Assembly (NCBI RefSeq): GCF_005405305.1
Contig: NZ_BJDU01000003.1
Span: 202,624 to 266,623 of the forward strand
DNA length: 64,000 nt
DNA from: Companilactobacillus formosensis
GTDB lineage: Bacteria > Bacillota > Bacilli > Lactobacillales > Lactobacillaceae
Direction of reading: 5' to 3'
The translations under genes were made by a program, and so were the position numbers. This document shows positions 56,701 through 64,000 of the stretch, piece by piece. Under the pieces are notes generated by a model. That model searched no databases. It saw only the letters and a program-made list of their open reading frames with translations, and had not been told where the DNA came from. Position 1 is the first letter of the stretch. Every line of letters begins with the position of its first letter.

Positions 56701-58920
56701 CAAGTTAAACAATATGAGAACATTCTTTCAGAAAATTTACCTAAAACAATTGATAAACGTGAAGATACACGTTATTTATCAAATATTATTAAATCATTCA
56801 ATGTTATTAATGGTGAATGGTTATTGCGACTAGTTAGTCATCGGAATCAAAAGAATACTGTCAAAGAAAAGTTGAGTATTCTTGCCACTTATAAAGAGAT
56901 GTTGGGTATACTTCATGATCCTAACATTATTTGGATTCCTTTATCACTGGAGGAAATTTTAAGAGTTTCTGGATCTTTTGTGGGCGAAAGTAGGGATTCT
57001 ATTTTTAGTGCCAAAAGCTTAGGTGCAAAAGGAAGAATCTCTGACGATTTATTATTTATTGGCTTATGGAAACAAGATGATAAATATAAAGTTACATTTT
57101 TGCCAACGGAAGTTAAAGTTGGCTTGAACAATGGTACGACCATGAAGAAGGCAGATATTCAAGTTGAGAAAACGTATGATGTTTTTGATAAAGAATTGAA
57201 TCATGAAGATGATTTCAAATCTCAATTTTATTTAGATTTCTTCATGAAGCTATTTTTTGCAAATTCAGCCAAGTTGTTTAGTAATAATGATATGACTCGA
57301 TCTGAATACGATAAAATTCAAGAATGTAAGAATAGTATTATTCAAGGTAATTTAGAAATTGATAATTCGTTGACTGATTTTTATCAAAATAAATTTGTCT
57401 TTTCGTTAAAAGCAGATAATAATAATCGTTCAATTCAGATTAATGACAAGTATACTTTAGTTGAAGTACCTGAATTAGATGCATTTGTATATTCTGGTGT
57501 GGACACTAATGAGGTTGTTAAGTTGGTTCAAGAAGATAAATTTGGTTTTGATAATAAAAGATTATTGAATAAGATTAACTTAAATGTTTCTCAGGTAAGT
57601 AGCTTTGAAAAAGATAATATGGACAATTTAGAAAGTAATGATAAATTAGAAAATTCGGCTATTTTTAAGGTAGATAATGAAGATAAAAAAGTGGATGATT
57701 CTGAAAAGATTAGCGAAGATACACTTAGAAACGATGAGCCTTTAAAAGTACCAGATGATGCTAAAAGTTATATCGATAATTTACAAGCTGAAGTAGTAAA
57801 AAAGTCAGAGAGTGAAACTATTTCTGATCGTAGGATTTTGCTAGGAACGGTAGATGGATCAAGTAATAAAGATTATTGGGAATATGATGATAATCAGCTA
57901 GCCAATAGGCATATGTTGATTACTGGTAAATCTGGACAGGGAAAAACCTACTTTATCCAGACACTATTGTTGGAATTTTCCAAAAATAAAATTGATCCTT
58001 TAGTGATTGATTATACGGATAGTTATTTACCTGGACAATTGGACCCTGTTTTGGAAAGAAATGCCGTTATTAAACAACATATTGTCATGAAAGAAAAATT
58101 GCCTATAAATCCCTTTAAAAAATCAGAATTGATAATAGGTGACTATCGTCAGCTTGAAGATACGAAAAATGTGGTTTCTCGAGTGGCTGAAGTATTGGAT
58201 TTCGTATTTGGACTAGGAGTGCAACAAAAGAGCCGTTTGATCACTGTAATGAATGAAGGGATGAATACAACTCCTAACTACACATTTAGTTCATTGAAAA
58301 ATCAATTGCTTAATAGTGATGATTCGGTTTTACAAGGGTTATATGGGAGAATACAACCGCTTCTTGATAATGATCCATTTTCATATGATGATGATTTTTC
58401 ATGGAAGGAATACTTTGGTAATACGGGTCGGATAAATATTATTCAATTGAGTAGATATACGCATACAGTGCAAAATGCAATGATTGAATTCATACTTTGG
58501 GATTTGTTTAATTATTCACAAATTAATTCCAATCTTAAATTGATTTATCCGGTATTTTTAGATGAGGTCCAGAATTTGAATTTTGCACAGGAAGCGCCAA
58601 CTGTAAAAATTTTACGTGAGGGTCGTAAGTTTGGATGGTCTGGTATTTTTGCAACTCAATCATTGAGCAGTATAAAAGGTGAAGTTGATGCAATTTATAA
58701 TACGGCAGAGCAAGTACACTTTTTACCACCGGAAAATCAAACAAAAGCAATTTCTAAAATGTTAAGTTCAGATCGACGTATACAAAATGAATATGAAGCT
58801 AAATTAACTAATTTAAAAAAGGGACAGTGTATTGTTAATGGACCAGTCAAGGATTTGACCGGTAATTTAGTGAAGAATATAGATGTTGTAAATATCGATA
58901 GCCTATCCGATAGATTATAA
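53704..58920 (+). CDS. dptH: DptH-like ATPase/translocase of DNA-phosphorothioation-dependent restriction
   Basis: This is a very large protein (1738 residues), the size expected for DptH. The N-terminus reads MLEEYYDFLCERLISWAKFSDLTAGDRF. The long middle part has no motif I can name. An acidic, Ser- and Asn-rich linker lies at about 1300-1370. A HerA/FtsK-like ATPase domain ends the protein: Walker A GKSGQGKT at 1408-1415, Walker B VFLDEVQNL with Asp-1620 and Glu-1621, and FATQSLSSI after it. ATG 53704 is preferred, nine bases after GTGGGG; ATG 53695 is too close. It is thought to drive DNA cleavage with DptF and DptG. Confidence 0.8.
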   Translation: MLEEYYDFLCERLISWAKFSDLTAGDRFALSFENKDQVKSFVNELSKTKGVSEFKIPNDRGSAFLGLSYQLNHNDGMKLVIVSTNDVTPAYLVSLRNQIGQQSGVWENTAILFVSDKILDSINSGAKDISRQGGPFNLDELRKNLNNEILNSPKLNSRDKDSLQYMIQGIFDDDQTYTLMDFADVYSVIEKGKLDPIDFNQMGYFYDDDLSTYPNIKKRLAENHMDFENISRLHGYGDVKDRIAKVVAGDSLINELSKDDWQSVNYRKIQSGKDKLKKQSNIKLEYLADDLKQKNSELIIWDKPENTNTKAGSRKRNIIVFNPDQLEELSIKIPFDQSIKSEWITSKKLMNVDGLTVGVAGYSIVLQFTKLGKKFPKSVQLIYKHQNKASLRFSFNIVILPFSSDLIESICPFYKLSVQNNRTFSINLPSDIDSFCIGNGLNSRNIGIHSVKDLNGQVIDPDESLKIDTTELGFNDDSKDPFEMIISGVPTNFALMDDESKIQPKSAVSLENFRRQHKIDGHFENEKVIFGETISSVYRNQKSFLSYEEKAIRDDLLSGVRTELEISPILISKYKKLFEILRSRNTIMSLVYWDSEIKDAVEAIIGEVQSEIDSSTEKIELSESTKNISHIGEYIVDGNITFAPFNPILLSYQLKVEQKIGTEKLSEKVEQKLNPYHLAPFLKRSDVNYKAFYNSDAPRWLVYSESQLSRFGSTSQAIVTERLKDFKNHFNYLFEMNSSDSYNIKFVNVTDDKSVLKSIIDYLTFEIENSIKKRKNINDINPVNAYIVGKNKNIVGSSFNSFYKIMNNEEFGDFFSEPLKVKGVTNDEIVEIIEVIKKKLNIIFGSKDNITYHITFYQFSNGLTLNPYNSKELDMNYSIEGLIGGDEYTDTQDSIRDGFGTKGLKTDSPLLSFAKSWNELLVATNGRHDVMTHGQTLTNSVEELDSKSFQSQFDKSKWVTLLNPEVRLDYFNKMSSSIYVIHYTDYTNSANYESITLTKQVKQYENILSENLPKTIDKREDTRYLSNIIKSFNVINGEWLLRLVSHRNQKNTVKEKLSILATYKEMLGILHDPNIIWIPLSLEEILRVSGSFVGESRDSIFSAKSLGAKGRISDDLLFIGLWKQDDKYKVTFLPTEVKVGLNNGTTMKKADIQVEKTYDVFDKELNHEDDFKSQFYLDFFMKLFFANSAKLFSNNDMTRSEYDKIQECKNSIIQGNLEIDNSLTDFYQNKFVFSLKADNNNRSIQINDKYTLVEVPELDAFVYSGVDTNEVVKLVQEDKFGFDNKRLLNKINLNVSQVSSFEKDNMDNLESNDKLENSAIFKVDNEDKKVDDSEKISEDTLRNDEPLKVPDDAKSYIDNLQAEVVKKSESETISDRRILLGTVDGSSNKDYWEYDDNQLANRHMLITGKSGQGKTYFIQTLLLEFSKNKIDPLVIDYTDSYLPGQLDPVLERNAVIKQHIVMKEKLPINPFKKSELIIGDYRQLEDTKNVVSRVAEVLDFVFGLGVQQKSRLITVMNEGMNTTPNYTFSSLKNQLLNSDDSVLQGLYGRIQPLLDNDPFSYDDDFSWKEYFGNTGRINIIQLSRYTHTVQNAMIEFILWDLFNYSQINSNLKLIYPVFLDEVQNLNFAQEAPTVKILREGRKFGWSGIFATQSLSSIKGEVDAIYNTAEQVHFLPPENQTKAISKMLSSDRRIQNEYEAKLTNLKKGQCIVNGPVKDLTGNLVKNIDVVNIDSLSDRL

Positions 58921-58929
58921 ATAAAAAAA

Positions 58930-58973
58930 AGATAAAAATCTTTTCTCAAATAAGATTTTTATCTTTTTTATTT
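58930..58973. terminator. bidirectional terminator between dptH and galE
   Basis: AAAGATAAAAATCTT and AAGATTTTTATCTTT pair around a nine-base loop, with A-runs before and T-runs after, serving the convergent dptH and galE. Confidence 0.85.
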
Positions 58974-59963
58974 TTAGTTTTCATAACCATTCAAATGCTT
59001 AGACTTAAAGTTCCAAGCGTCAGTAATAACTTTTTGAACGTCATCATATTTAGGTTGCCATTTCAAAATAGTTCTAGCTTTAGTTGAATCAGCAATCAAA
59101 GTACTTGGGTCTCCGGCACGACGTGGTCCGATTTTAGCCGGAATTTCTTTACCGGTAGCGATTCGAGCAGCTTCGAGGATTTCTTTATTTGAGAAACCAG
59201 TTGAAGAGCCAAGGTTAAAGACGTCACTGTCGTTACCAGCACGTAAGTATTCCATTGCTAATCGGTGAGCTTCAGCTAAATCTTCTACGTGGACGTAATC
59301 ACGAACATTAGTACCATCCTTAGTATCGTAGTCGTCACCAAAAATTGTCAATTCATCACGTTGACCAGCAGCGACTTGTAAGACAACAGGAATCAAGTGA
59401 GTTTCTGGATTGTGATCTTCACCAATTGTACCGTCAGGCTTTGCGCCACCGACATTGAAATATCTAAGTGCAACGAATTTAATTCCGTAGGCAACGTCAC
59501 ACCAGTGCATGATTTTTTCCATGGCTAGTTTACTTTCACCATATGGGTTAGTTGGGACGGTTGGATCAGTTTCCTTGATTGGGATTTGTTTAGGTTCGCC
59601 ATAAGTTGCTGCAGTAGAGGAGAAGACGATGTGCTTTACTCCAAAGTTGTGCATGACTTGTAATAGAGAAATCATGCCGGCAGTATTGTTATCGAAATAT
59701 TTGAGTGGATCTTTCATAGATTCTGGTACGATTGAAAAGGCTGCAAAGTGAATGACGTCAGTGATATCTTCATTTTGGAATAATTTGATCAAAAATTCTT
59801 TATCACGGACATCGCCTTGATAAAATTTGGCCTTAGGATTAATAGCTTGTCTATGACCTGTTGCTAAATTGTCTGCTACAATGACGTCGTAATTCATTTC
59901 ACATAAATGATCGACTGTATGTGAACCAATATAACCAGCGCCACCTAAAACAAGAATGCTCAT
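58974..59963 (-). CDS. galE: UDP-glucose 4-epimerase
   Basis: GalE interconverts UDP-glucose and UDP-galactose. The 329-residue short-chain dehydrogenase-type enzyme has the NAD loop [16 protein letters not shown], the catalytic Tyr and Lys in [11 protein letters not shown], and [11 protein letters not shown]. Length and motifs are standard. It stands alone, without galK or galT, so it may serve envelope polysaccharide as well as galactose use. AGGTAAT precedes the start on the minus strand. Confidence 0.95.
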   Translation of the reverse strand: MSILVLGGAGYIGSHTVDHLCEMNYDVIVADNLATGHRQAINPKAKFYQGDVRDKEFLIKLFQNEDITDVIHFAAFSIVPESMKDPLKYFDNNTAGMISLLQVMHNFGVKHIVFSSTAATYGEPKQIPIKETDPTVPTNPYGESKLAMEKIMHWCDVAYGIKFVALRYFNVGGAKPDGTIGEDHNPETHLIPVVLQVAAGQRDELTIFGDDYDTKDGTNVRDYVHVEDLAEAHRLAMEYLRAGNDSDVFNLGSSTGFSNKEILEAARIATGKEIPAKIGPRRAGDPSTLIADSTKARTILKWQPKYDDVQKVITDAWNFKSKHLNGYEN

Positions 59964-60109
59964 ATAATTACCTCCAGATTCATTTATAAGTACATTATAA
60001 CTTACTTAGAAAAGTTTAAAGTTAGTAAAAATTAAAAACTACACTTTTCTTTGTAGATGTTTTAAGATTGAGTATATATCGTAAATTCATGGAACAAGGA
60101 ATGGAAAAA

Positions 60110-60769
60110 ATGAAAAAGTTCTTTTCGATTTTTGGAACAATTCTATTATTATTGGTTGCTGTTGCTTTAATTTTTAATCAACCAATCAAAGAATATGCAG
60201 TCAAAAGAATCGCCGAGCATAATTTGACGACTTTGACTGCGAAAAAGGCTGCTAGTAACGCCAAGAAAAAAGGCGAGTTTGATTTTAACAAAGTAAAGCC
60301 AATCTCAGCGACTCAAGTTGCCAAAGCTTCTGTCAATAATGATGCAGCCGTAATTGGAAAGATGGCGGTTCCTTCAGTTAACTTACGTCTACCAATCGTT
60401 GTTGGTTTAAGTGACGATGCACTATCAACTGGTGGTGGTACGATGAAAGAAAATGAGAAGATGGGCAAGTCCAATTATGCCTTAGCTGGTCATTACATGA
60501 CTAATAAGGGAGCATTGTTTTCACCACTGGAAAATGCCAAGATTGGTGATTTAGCTTATATAACCGATATGAAACGAGTTTATACTTACAAAATTTACTA
60601 TAAGAAAATCGTTCCACCAACAGCCGTCTACTTATTGGATGACGTTGAGAATCAAAGTATTTTAACTTTAATAACTTGTGCCGATGGTGGTACTAACCGT
60701 TGGGCTTTGCAAGGATCACTTGTGAAGAGCCAACCAGCCAATAAAAATACTTTAGCGGTATTTTCTTAA
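60110..60769 (+). CDS. srtA: class A sortase
   Basis: Sortase A attaches LPXTG proteins to the cell wall. The 219-residue protein has an N-terminal membrane anchor (KKFFSIFGTILLLLVAVALIF) and an extracellular catalytic domain. The catalytic His is in YALAGHYM, Cys in LTLITCADGGTNRW, and Arg follows as TNR. ATG 60110 is preferred, ten bases after AAGGA; ATG 60101 follows the site directly and ATG 60089 precedes it. Terminator and promoter signals isolate the gene. Confidence 0.93.
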   Translation: MKKFFSIFGTILLLLVAVALIFNQPIKEYAVKRIAEHNLTTLTAKKAASNAKKKGEFDFNKVKPISATQVAKASVNNDAAVIGKMAVPSVNLRLPIVVGLSDDALSTGGGTMKENEKMGKSNYALAGHYMTNKGALFSPLENAKIGDLAYITDMKRVYTYKIYYKKIVPPTAVYLLDDVENQSILTLITCADGGTNRWALQGSLVKSQPANKNTLAVFS

Positions 60770-60778
60770 ATACTCCTT

Positions 60779-60815
60779 AAAAAGTTTTGGAATTAGTTTC
60801 AAAACTTTTTTTTTG
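60779..60815 (+). terminator. srtA terminator
   Basis: AAAAAGTTTTG and CAAAACTTTTT pair around a ten-base loop, followed by more T. The recJ start is 46 bases on. Confidence 0.85.
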
Positions 60816-60860
60816 CGTTCGATAATTGCTATAATTGAATAATTGTTAGTAGGTGATGGA

Positions 60861-63170
60861 TTGACATTAATTAATTGGGAAAAGCGAAAGAATCCCACAA
60901 AACAAGAGATAAATGAATTTGCACAAAGTAAAAATGTAACACCAGTAGTAGCTGAATTATTACTGGAAAGAGATATCGTTGAAGATAGTGATATCGAAGC
61001 TTTTTTGCACAGTGACGTAACTGAACTACAAGATCCTTTTGGACTTCATGATATGGATAAGGCTTTGGAATTGATTGATGAAGCTGTTGAGTCAGAAAAA
61101 AAGATTGCCATTTATGGTGATTATGACGCTGACGGTGTTACTAGTACTTCAATCATGAAATTGACTTTACAAAAATTAGGTAATAAGCCAATTTTTTATG
61201 TTCCTGATCGTTTTAAAGACGGTTACGGGCCTAATTTGGAACGCTATAAAGAATTAGCTGATCAAGGAATTGATTTGTTGATTACAGTCGATAATGGTGT
61301 CAGCGGGAAAGATGAAATCAAGTATCTTAAAGATCGCGGTGTTAAAGTAATTGTTACTGATCACCACGATTTGCCAAAAGAATTGCCAGATGCTGATGCA
61401 ATTGTTCATCCTAGTATTCCTGGTGCTGAATACGTTTGTCCATATTTGTCTGGAGCCGGAGTGGCATTTAAGATTGCTGATGCTTTGTTAGGTGATGAAG
61501 CTTTACAATTGATCGACTTGGCTGCTATTGGAACTGTCGCTGATGCGGTGGCTTTGAAGGGTGAAAATCGAGTTATTGTTACTGAAGGTCTCAAGCAAAT
61601 GAAAAATAACAATCACGTTGGTTTGAGTGCTTTATTAGATAAATGTAAAGTTAAGTTGTCCAATGTAACTGAAGAAGATATCGGTTTTCGAATTGCACCT
61701 AGGATCAATGCGCTCGGTCGTCTAGAAAATGCTTCTTCAGGAGTCGAATTACTAACAACTGGTGATGAATCTTTTGCTAAAGAAATCGTTGATGAGACGG
61801 AAGATATCAATGCTAGAAGACAAGATTTGGTTGCTAGTGCTTTTGCTGATGCTCAGGTTCAAATTCAAGCACAAAAAGAAAGCGGTGTGATTGTCTTAAA
61901 AGGTAATGGTTGGCACCAAGGAATTTTGGGAATTGTCGCTAGCAGAACGATGGACCAAGAGAATAAACCTGTTTTAGCTACGCAGTTTGATGATAATAGT
62001 GGTGTTATGAAGGGTTCTGGTCGTTCTCCAGAGGGTTTCAATTTGTTTACAGCTCTGGACAAGCATCGCGATTTATTTACGGCTTTTGGTGGTCATGCCC
62101 AAGCTTGTGGTTTTTCAATTGAAGAAGACAAGTTAGATGAATTGACTAAATTATTGCAAGATGAACCTTCACAACAAGGTTTTGATTCTAAGGCGCCAGT
62201 TGTTAAAAACTATGATTTGCAATTAAATATTTCTGATTTGAGCATGGATTTAATCAAACAAATAAAGCAATTAGCACCTTTTGGAATGGGTAATCCAAAG
62301 CCCGTTATCAAATTAGGTAATGTTTCATTATCACAGATGCGTTCGATTGGTAAAGATGCTAGTCATTTGAAAACGCAAATTACTGATGAAAAGTATAGAA
62401 TCGATGCAATAGGATTTGGGATGTTTGAAAAAGCTGCCAGTTTAACGACTAATTTATGTGACGTTTATGGAGAATTAGGGATTAATGAGTGGCGTGGTAA
62501 AAAGAACCTGCAATTAATGATCGATGATTTCCAAGTTTCACCACAAGCACAAGTACTCACTGACTTAAAAAACGTTTATTTGGATTATCGAAATAAAGGC
62601 TTATCAACAAAAATTTTGGAACACTTCGATGCAATAGTCTTCTTTAATGAAGCATATTTAGAGGCAGCCAAACGTTTCAATGTGAAAACTGATTTAATTA
62701 TGTATAATGAAAACTGTGATGGTAAGAATATTTTAGTTTATGATCGGCCTCACAATTTAGAATTATTCCAAAATTTTATCAAAAATAATAAAACTCAACA
62801 TACAGCATTATTTTTCCATACTGATTTGACAAGTAGATACTTAAAACCCGATATGATAAAGATGAAAACGCTTTTGAAATATCTTTACTCCCATCAAAAT
62901 ATTACGATGGAAGGGATGGATTTGGTTGCCAAATACTTGAATATGCAAAAAAATGACGTAGATTTTTATTTAAAAGTGTTTTTTGAGTTAAATTTTGTTA
63001 AAATAGTAAATGGTTTTGTTGAAAAAGCAAATGCTTCACAACAACGTGAATTAATCGAATCTCCGACTTACTTGAAGAGATTGCAGCGTAATGACGTTGA
63101 AAAAATATTAATTGAATCTAGTTTTGACGATTTGTTATCATGGATGAGTGATTACGATTGCCACTGTTAG
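60861..63170 (+). CDS. recJ: single-stranded-DNA-specific exonuclease RecJ
   Basis: RecJ is a 5'-3' exonuclease for recombination and repair. The 769-residue DHH/DHHA1 protein has [16 protein letters not shown], the DHH motif in [13 protein letters not shown], and the DHHA1 motif [11 protein letters not shown]...[11 protein letters not shown]-terminal extension of about 200 residues is typical of Firmicutes. TTG 60861 is chosen because AGGTGATGG lies just before it; TTG 60843 lacks a site. It is followed closely by apt, the usual pair. Confidence 0.93.
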   Translation: MTLINWEKRKNPTKQEINEFAQSKNVTPVVAELLLERDIVEDSDIEAFLHSDVTELQDPFGLHDMDKALELIDEAVESEKKIAIYGDYDADGVTSTSIMKLTLQKLGNKPIFYVPDRFKDGYGPNLERYKELADQGIDLLITVDNGVSGKDEIKYLKDRGVKVIVTDHHDLPKELPDADAIVHPSIPGAEYVCPYLSGAGVAFKIADALLGDEALQLIDLAAIGTVADAVALKGENRVIVTEGLKQMKNNNHVGLSALLDKCKVKLSNVTEEDIGFRIAPRINALGRLENASSGVELLTTGDESFAKEIVDETEDINARRQDLVASAFADAQVQIQAQKESGVIVLKGNGWHQGILGIVASRTMDQENKPVLATQFDDNSGVMKGSGRSPEGFNLFTALDKHRDLFTAFGGHAQACGFSIEEDKLDELTKLLQDEPSQQGFDSKAPVVKNYDLQLNISDLSMDLIKQIKQLAPFGMGNPKPVIKLGNVSLSQMRSIGKDASHLKTQITDEKYRIDAIGFGMFEKAASLTTNLCDVYGELGINEWRGKKNLQLMIDDFQVSPQAQVLTDLKNVYLDYRNKGLSTKILEHFDAIVFFNEAYLEAAKRFNVKTDLIMYNENCDGKNILVYDRPHNLELFQNFIKNNKTQHTALFFHTDLTSRYLKPDMIKMKTLLKYLYSHQNITMEGMDLVAKYLNMQKNDVDFYLKVFFELNFVKIVNGFVEKANASQQRELIESPTYLKRLQRNDVEKILIESSFDDLLSWMSDYDCHC

Positions 63171-63192
63171 ATTGAATGGGGAATTTAAAAAA

Positions 63193-63711
63193 ATGGATAT
63201 TGATTTTAAGAAATACGTAGCTAATGTTCAAGATTTTCCAGAACCTGGTGTACTATTTCGAGATATTTCACCATTAATGGCTGATGGCAAGGCATATGCT
63301 GCCGCAACCGATAAGATTGTGGAATATGCAAAGAGCCGTGGAGCCGAAATGATTGCTGGACCAGAAGCCCGTGGATTTATTGTGGGTTGTCCAGTAGCTT
63401 ACAAGATGGGTATCGGTTTTGCACCTGCTCGTAAAAAAGGTAAGTTACCTAGAGAAACAGTTTCTGTTTCTTACGATTTGGAATACGGTCAAGCATCACT
63501 TTATATGCAAAAAGATGCTATCAAACCAGGTCAAAAAGTCTTAGTAGTAGATGATTTAATGGCAACTGGTGGTACTTTAGCCGCTACGATCAAGTTGATT
63601 GAAAAATTAGGTGGTATTGTTGTTGGAACAGCCTTCTTAATTGAATTAACTGATTTGCACGGACGTGATAAAATTAAAGGGTATGATATGTATACTCTTA
63701 TGCAATACTAA
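63193..63711 (+). CDS. apt: adenine phosphoribosyltransferase
   Basis: Apt salvages adenine to AMP using PRPP. The 172-residue protein is the standard length, beginning [28 protein letters not shown]. It has [11 protein letters not shown] and the PRPP loop [17 protein letters not shown] 63193 follows GGGGAA by nine bases; ATG 63148 would overlap recJ and lacks a site. Confidence 0.95.
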   Translation: MDIDFKKYVANVQDFPEPGVLFRDISPLMADGKAYAAATDKIVEYAKSRGAEMIAGPEARGFIVGCPVAYKMGIGFAPARKKGKLPRETVSVSYDLEYGQASLYMQKDAIKPGQKVLVVDDLMATGGTLAATIKLIEKLGGIVVGTAFLIELTDLHGRDKIKGYDMYTLMQY

Positions 63712-63715
63712 TATA

Positions 63716-63735
63716 AAAAGGCTTAGGCCTTTCTT
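63716..63735 (+). terminator. weak hairpin between apt and tRNA-Ser
   Basis: AAAGGC-TTAG-GCCTTT is followed only by CTTATGG. The lack of a T-run makes it a weak terminator; read-through from apt may supply the tRNA. The core matches the hairpin before polC. Confidence 0.4.
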
Positions 63736-63737
63736 AT

Positions 63738-63827
63738 GGTGAGTTGGCAGAGTGGTAATGCATCGGACTCGAAATCCGACGAACCCGTCTTATAGCGGGC
63801 GCGCAGGTTCAAATCCTGTACTCACCT
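63738..63827 (+). tRNA. tRNA-Ser (CGA)
   Basis: Acceptor GGTGAGT pairs with ACTCACC (63820-63826). The D arm closes GCA/TGC. The anticodon stem TCGGA/TCCGA encloses CTCGAAA, anticodon CGA, which reads UCG. A long variable arm (CCCG/CGGG) marks a class II tRNA. The T arm is GCAGG/CCTGT around TTCAAAT. CCA is not encoded. The base after the acceptor stem (position 73) is T, whereas tRNA-Ser nearly always has G. Confidence 0.93.
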
Positions 63828-63836
63828 TAAAATAGA

Positions 63837-63869
63837 AAAGGAATGCTGAATTAGCAGCATTCCTTTTTT
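63837..63869 (+). terminator. tRNA-Ser terminator
   Basis: AAAAGGAATGCTG and CAGCATTCCTTTT pair around a short loop, with T-run and G after. Confidence 0.9.
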
Positions 63870-63974
63870 GCAGCCTTGAAATTATCTTGATAAGTTTTAT
63901 CGGCTGTTCGTCAAATCAAGTTGATGGCAGTTCACATAAGCAGTTAGACCATAATTGGTCTAGCTGTTTTTTTA
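63870..63974 (+). other. structured intergenic stretch ending in a second terminator
   Basis: GCAGCC (63870) pairs with GGCTGT (63902-63907), enclosing GATAA/TTATC. After about 30 plain bases, CAGTTAGACCA (63941-63951) and TGGTCTAGCTG form a perfect-looking terminator stem with T8. A second terminator only 100 bases after the first suggests a short RNA or a remnant. A further hairpin (GGGCTGAAGAGC...GCTCTAAGCC) begins at 63978 and is cut by the window edge. Confidence 0.35.
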
Positions 63975-64000
63975 TTGGGCTGAAGAGCTTGCTCTAAGCC

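Noticed and set aside
49918..58920. BREX, DISARM or generic HerA-nuclease (SIR2-HerA) defence island
   Set aside because: There is no PglX-type methyltransferase, PglZ, helicase-DUF1998 pair or SIR2 domain. Sizes, order and DptF/DptH motifs fit dptFGH better.
1..64000. CRISPR array or prophage
   Set aside because: No regularly spaced direct repeats and no phage structural, integrase or lysis genes were seen.

Overview
The window comes from a low-G+C Firmicute and most likely a member of the Lactobacillaceae. The evidence is a PolC-type replicative polymerase, Firmicute gene orders (rpsB-tsf, pyrH-frr-uppS-cdsA-rseP-proS-polC, rimP-nusA-ylxR-ylxQ-infB, hrcA-grpE-dnaK-dnaJ-lepA), the three-part PurS/PurQ/PurL FGAM synthase, strong GGAGG ribosome sites, and frequent TTG and GTG starts. 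A Companilactobacillus-like genus is plausible, but that is inference only.

Layout. 1-2.4 kb: an oxidoreductase, then a two-gene minus-strand unit (phosphatase plus an unknown protein). 2.4-4.9 kb: serC-serA (serine synthesis) behind what reads as a complete leader-peptide attenuator with Ser codons. 4.9-6.2 kb: lexA with two abutting SOS boxes, facing a DUF896 (YnzC-type) gene and a YneF-type membrane protein. 6.4-17.7 kb: a ten-gene purine operon purEKCSQLFMNHD, with most junctions overlapping or nearly so. 17.7-19.4 kb: plsC, a tRNA methyltransferase-like gene and a GIY-YIG gene. 19.4-32 kb: rpsB (with a structured leader) and tsf, then pyrH to proS, an intergenic structured repeat, and polC. 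32-37.3 kb: the nusA-infB operon, with an unusually Asn-rich IF2. 37.4-46.9 kb: rbfA, truB, ribF, a second copy of the repeat, the CIRCE-controlled hrcA-grpE-dnaK-dnaJ, and lepA. 46.9-48.2 kb: a glutathione-reductase-like flavoprotein.

The accessory part is 48.25-58.97 kb. A complete ISL3-type insertion sequence has an exact 8-bp target duplication (AATATTTT) but a frameshifted transposase. It landed between the flavoprotein gene and that gene's terminator. Next to it is a three-gene cluster, read here as dptF-dptG-dptH, the restriction half of a DNA-phosphorothioation (Dnd) defence system. No dndBCDE modification genes lie in the window. The DptF protein has an extra N-terminal region made of a four-cysteine zinc ribbon and two tandem copies of a helical module, ahead of its P-loop ATPase. 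This is the best candidate here for something not yet described.

58.97 kb to the end: galE (minus strand), a class A sortase, recJ, apt, a tRNA-Ser(CGA) with an unexpected U at the discriminator position, and two successive terminators.

All calls come from reading the sequence and translated products. No database search, folding program or composition calculation was run.
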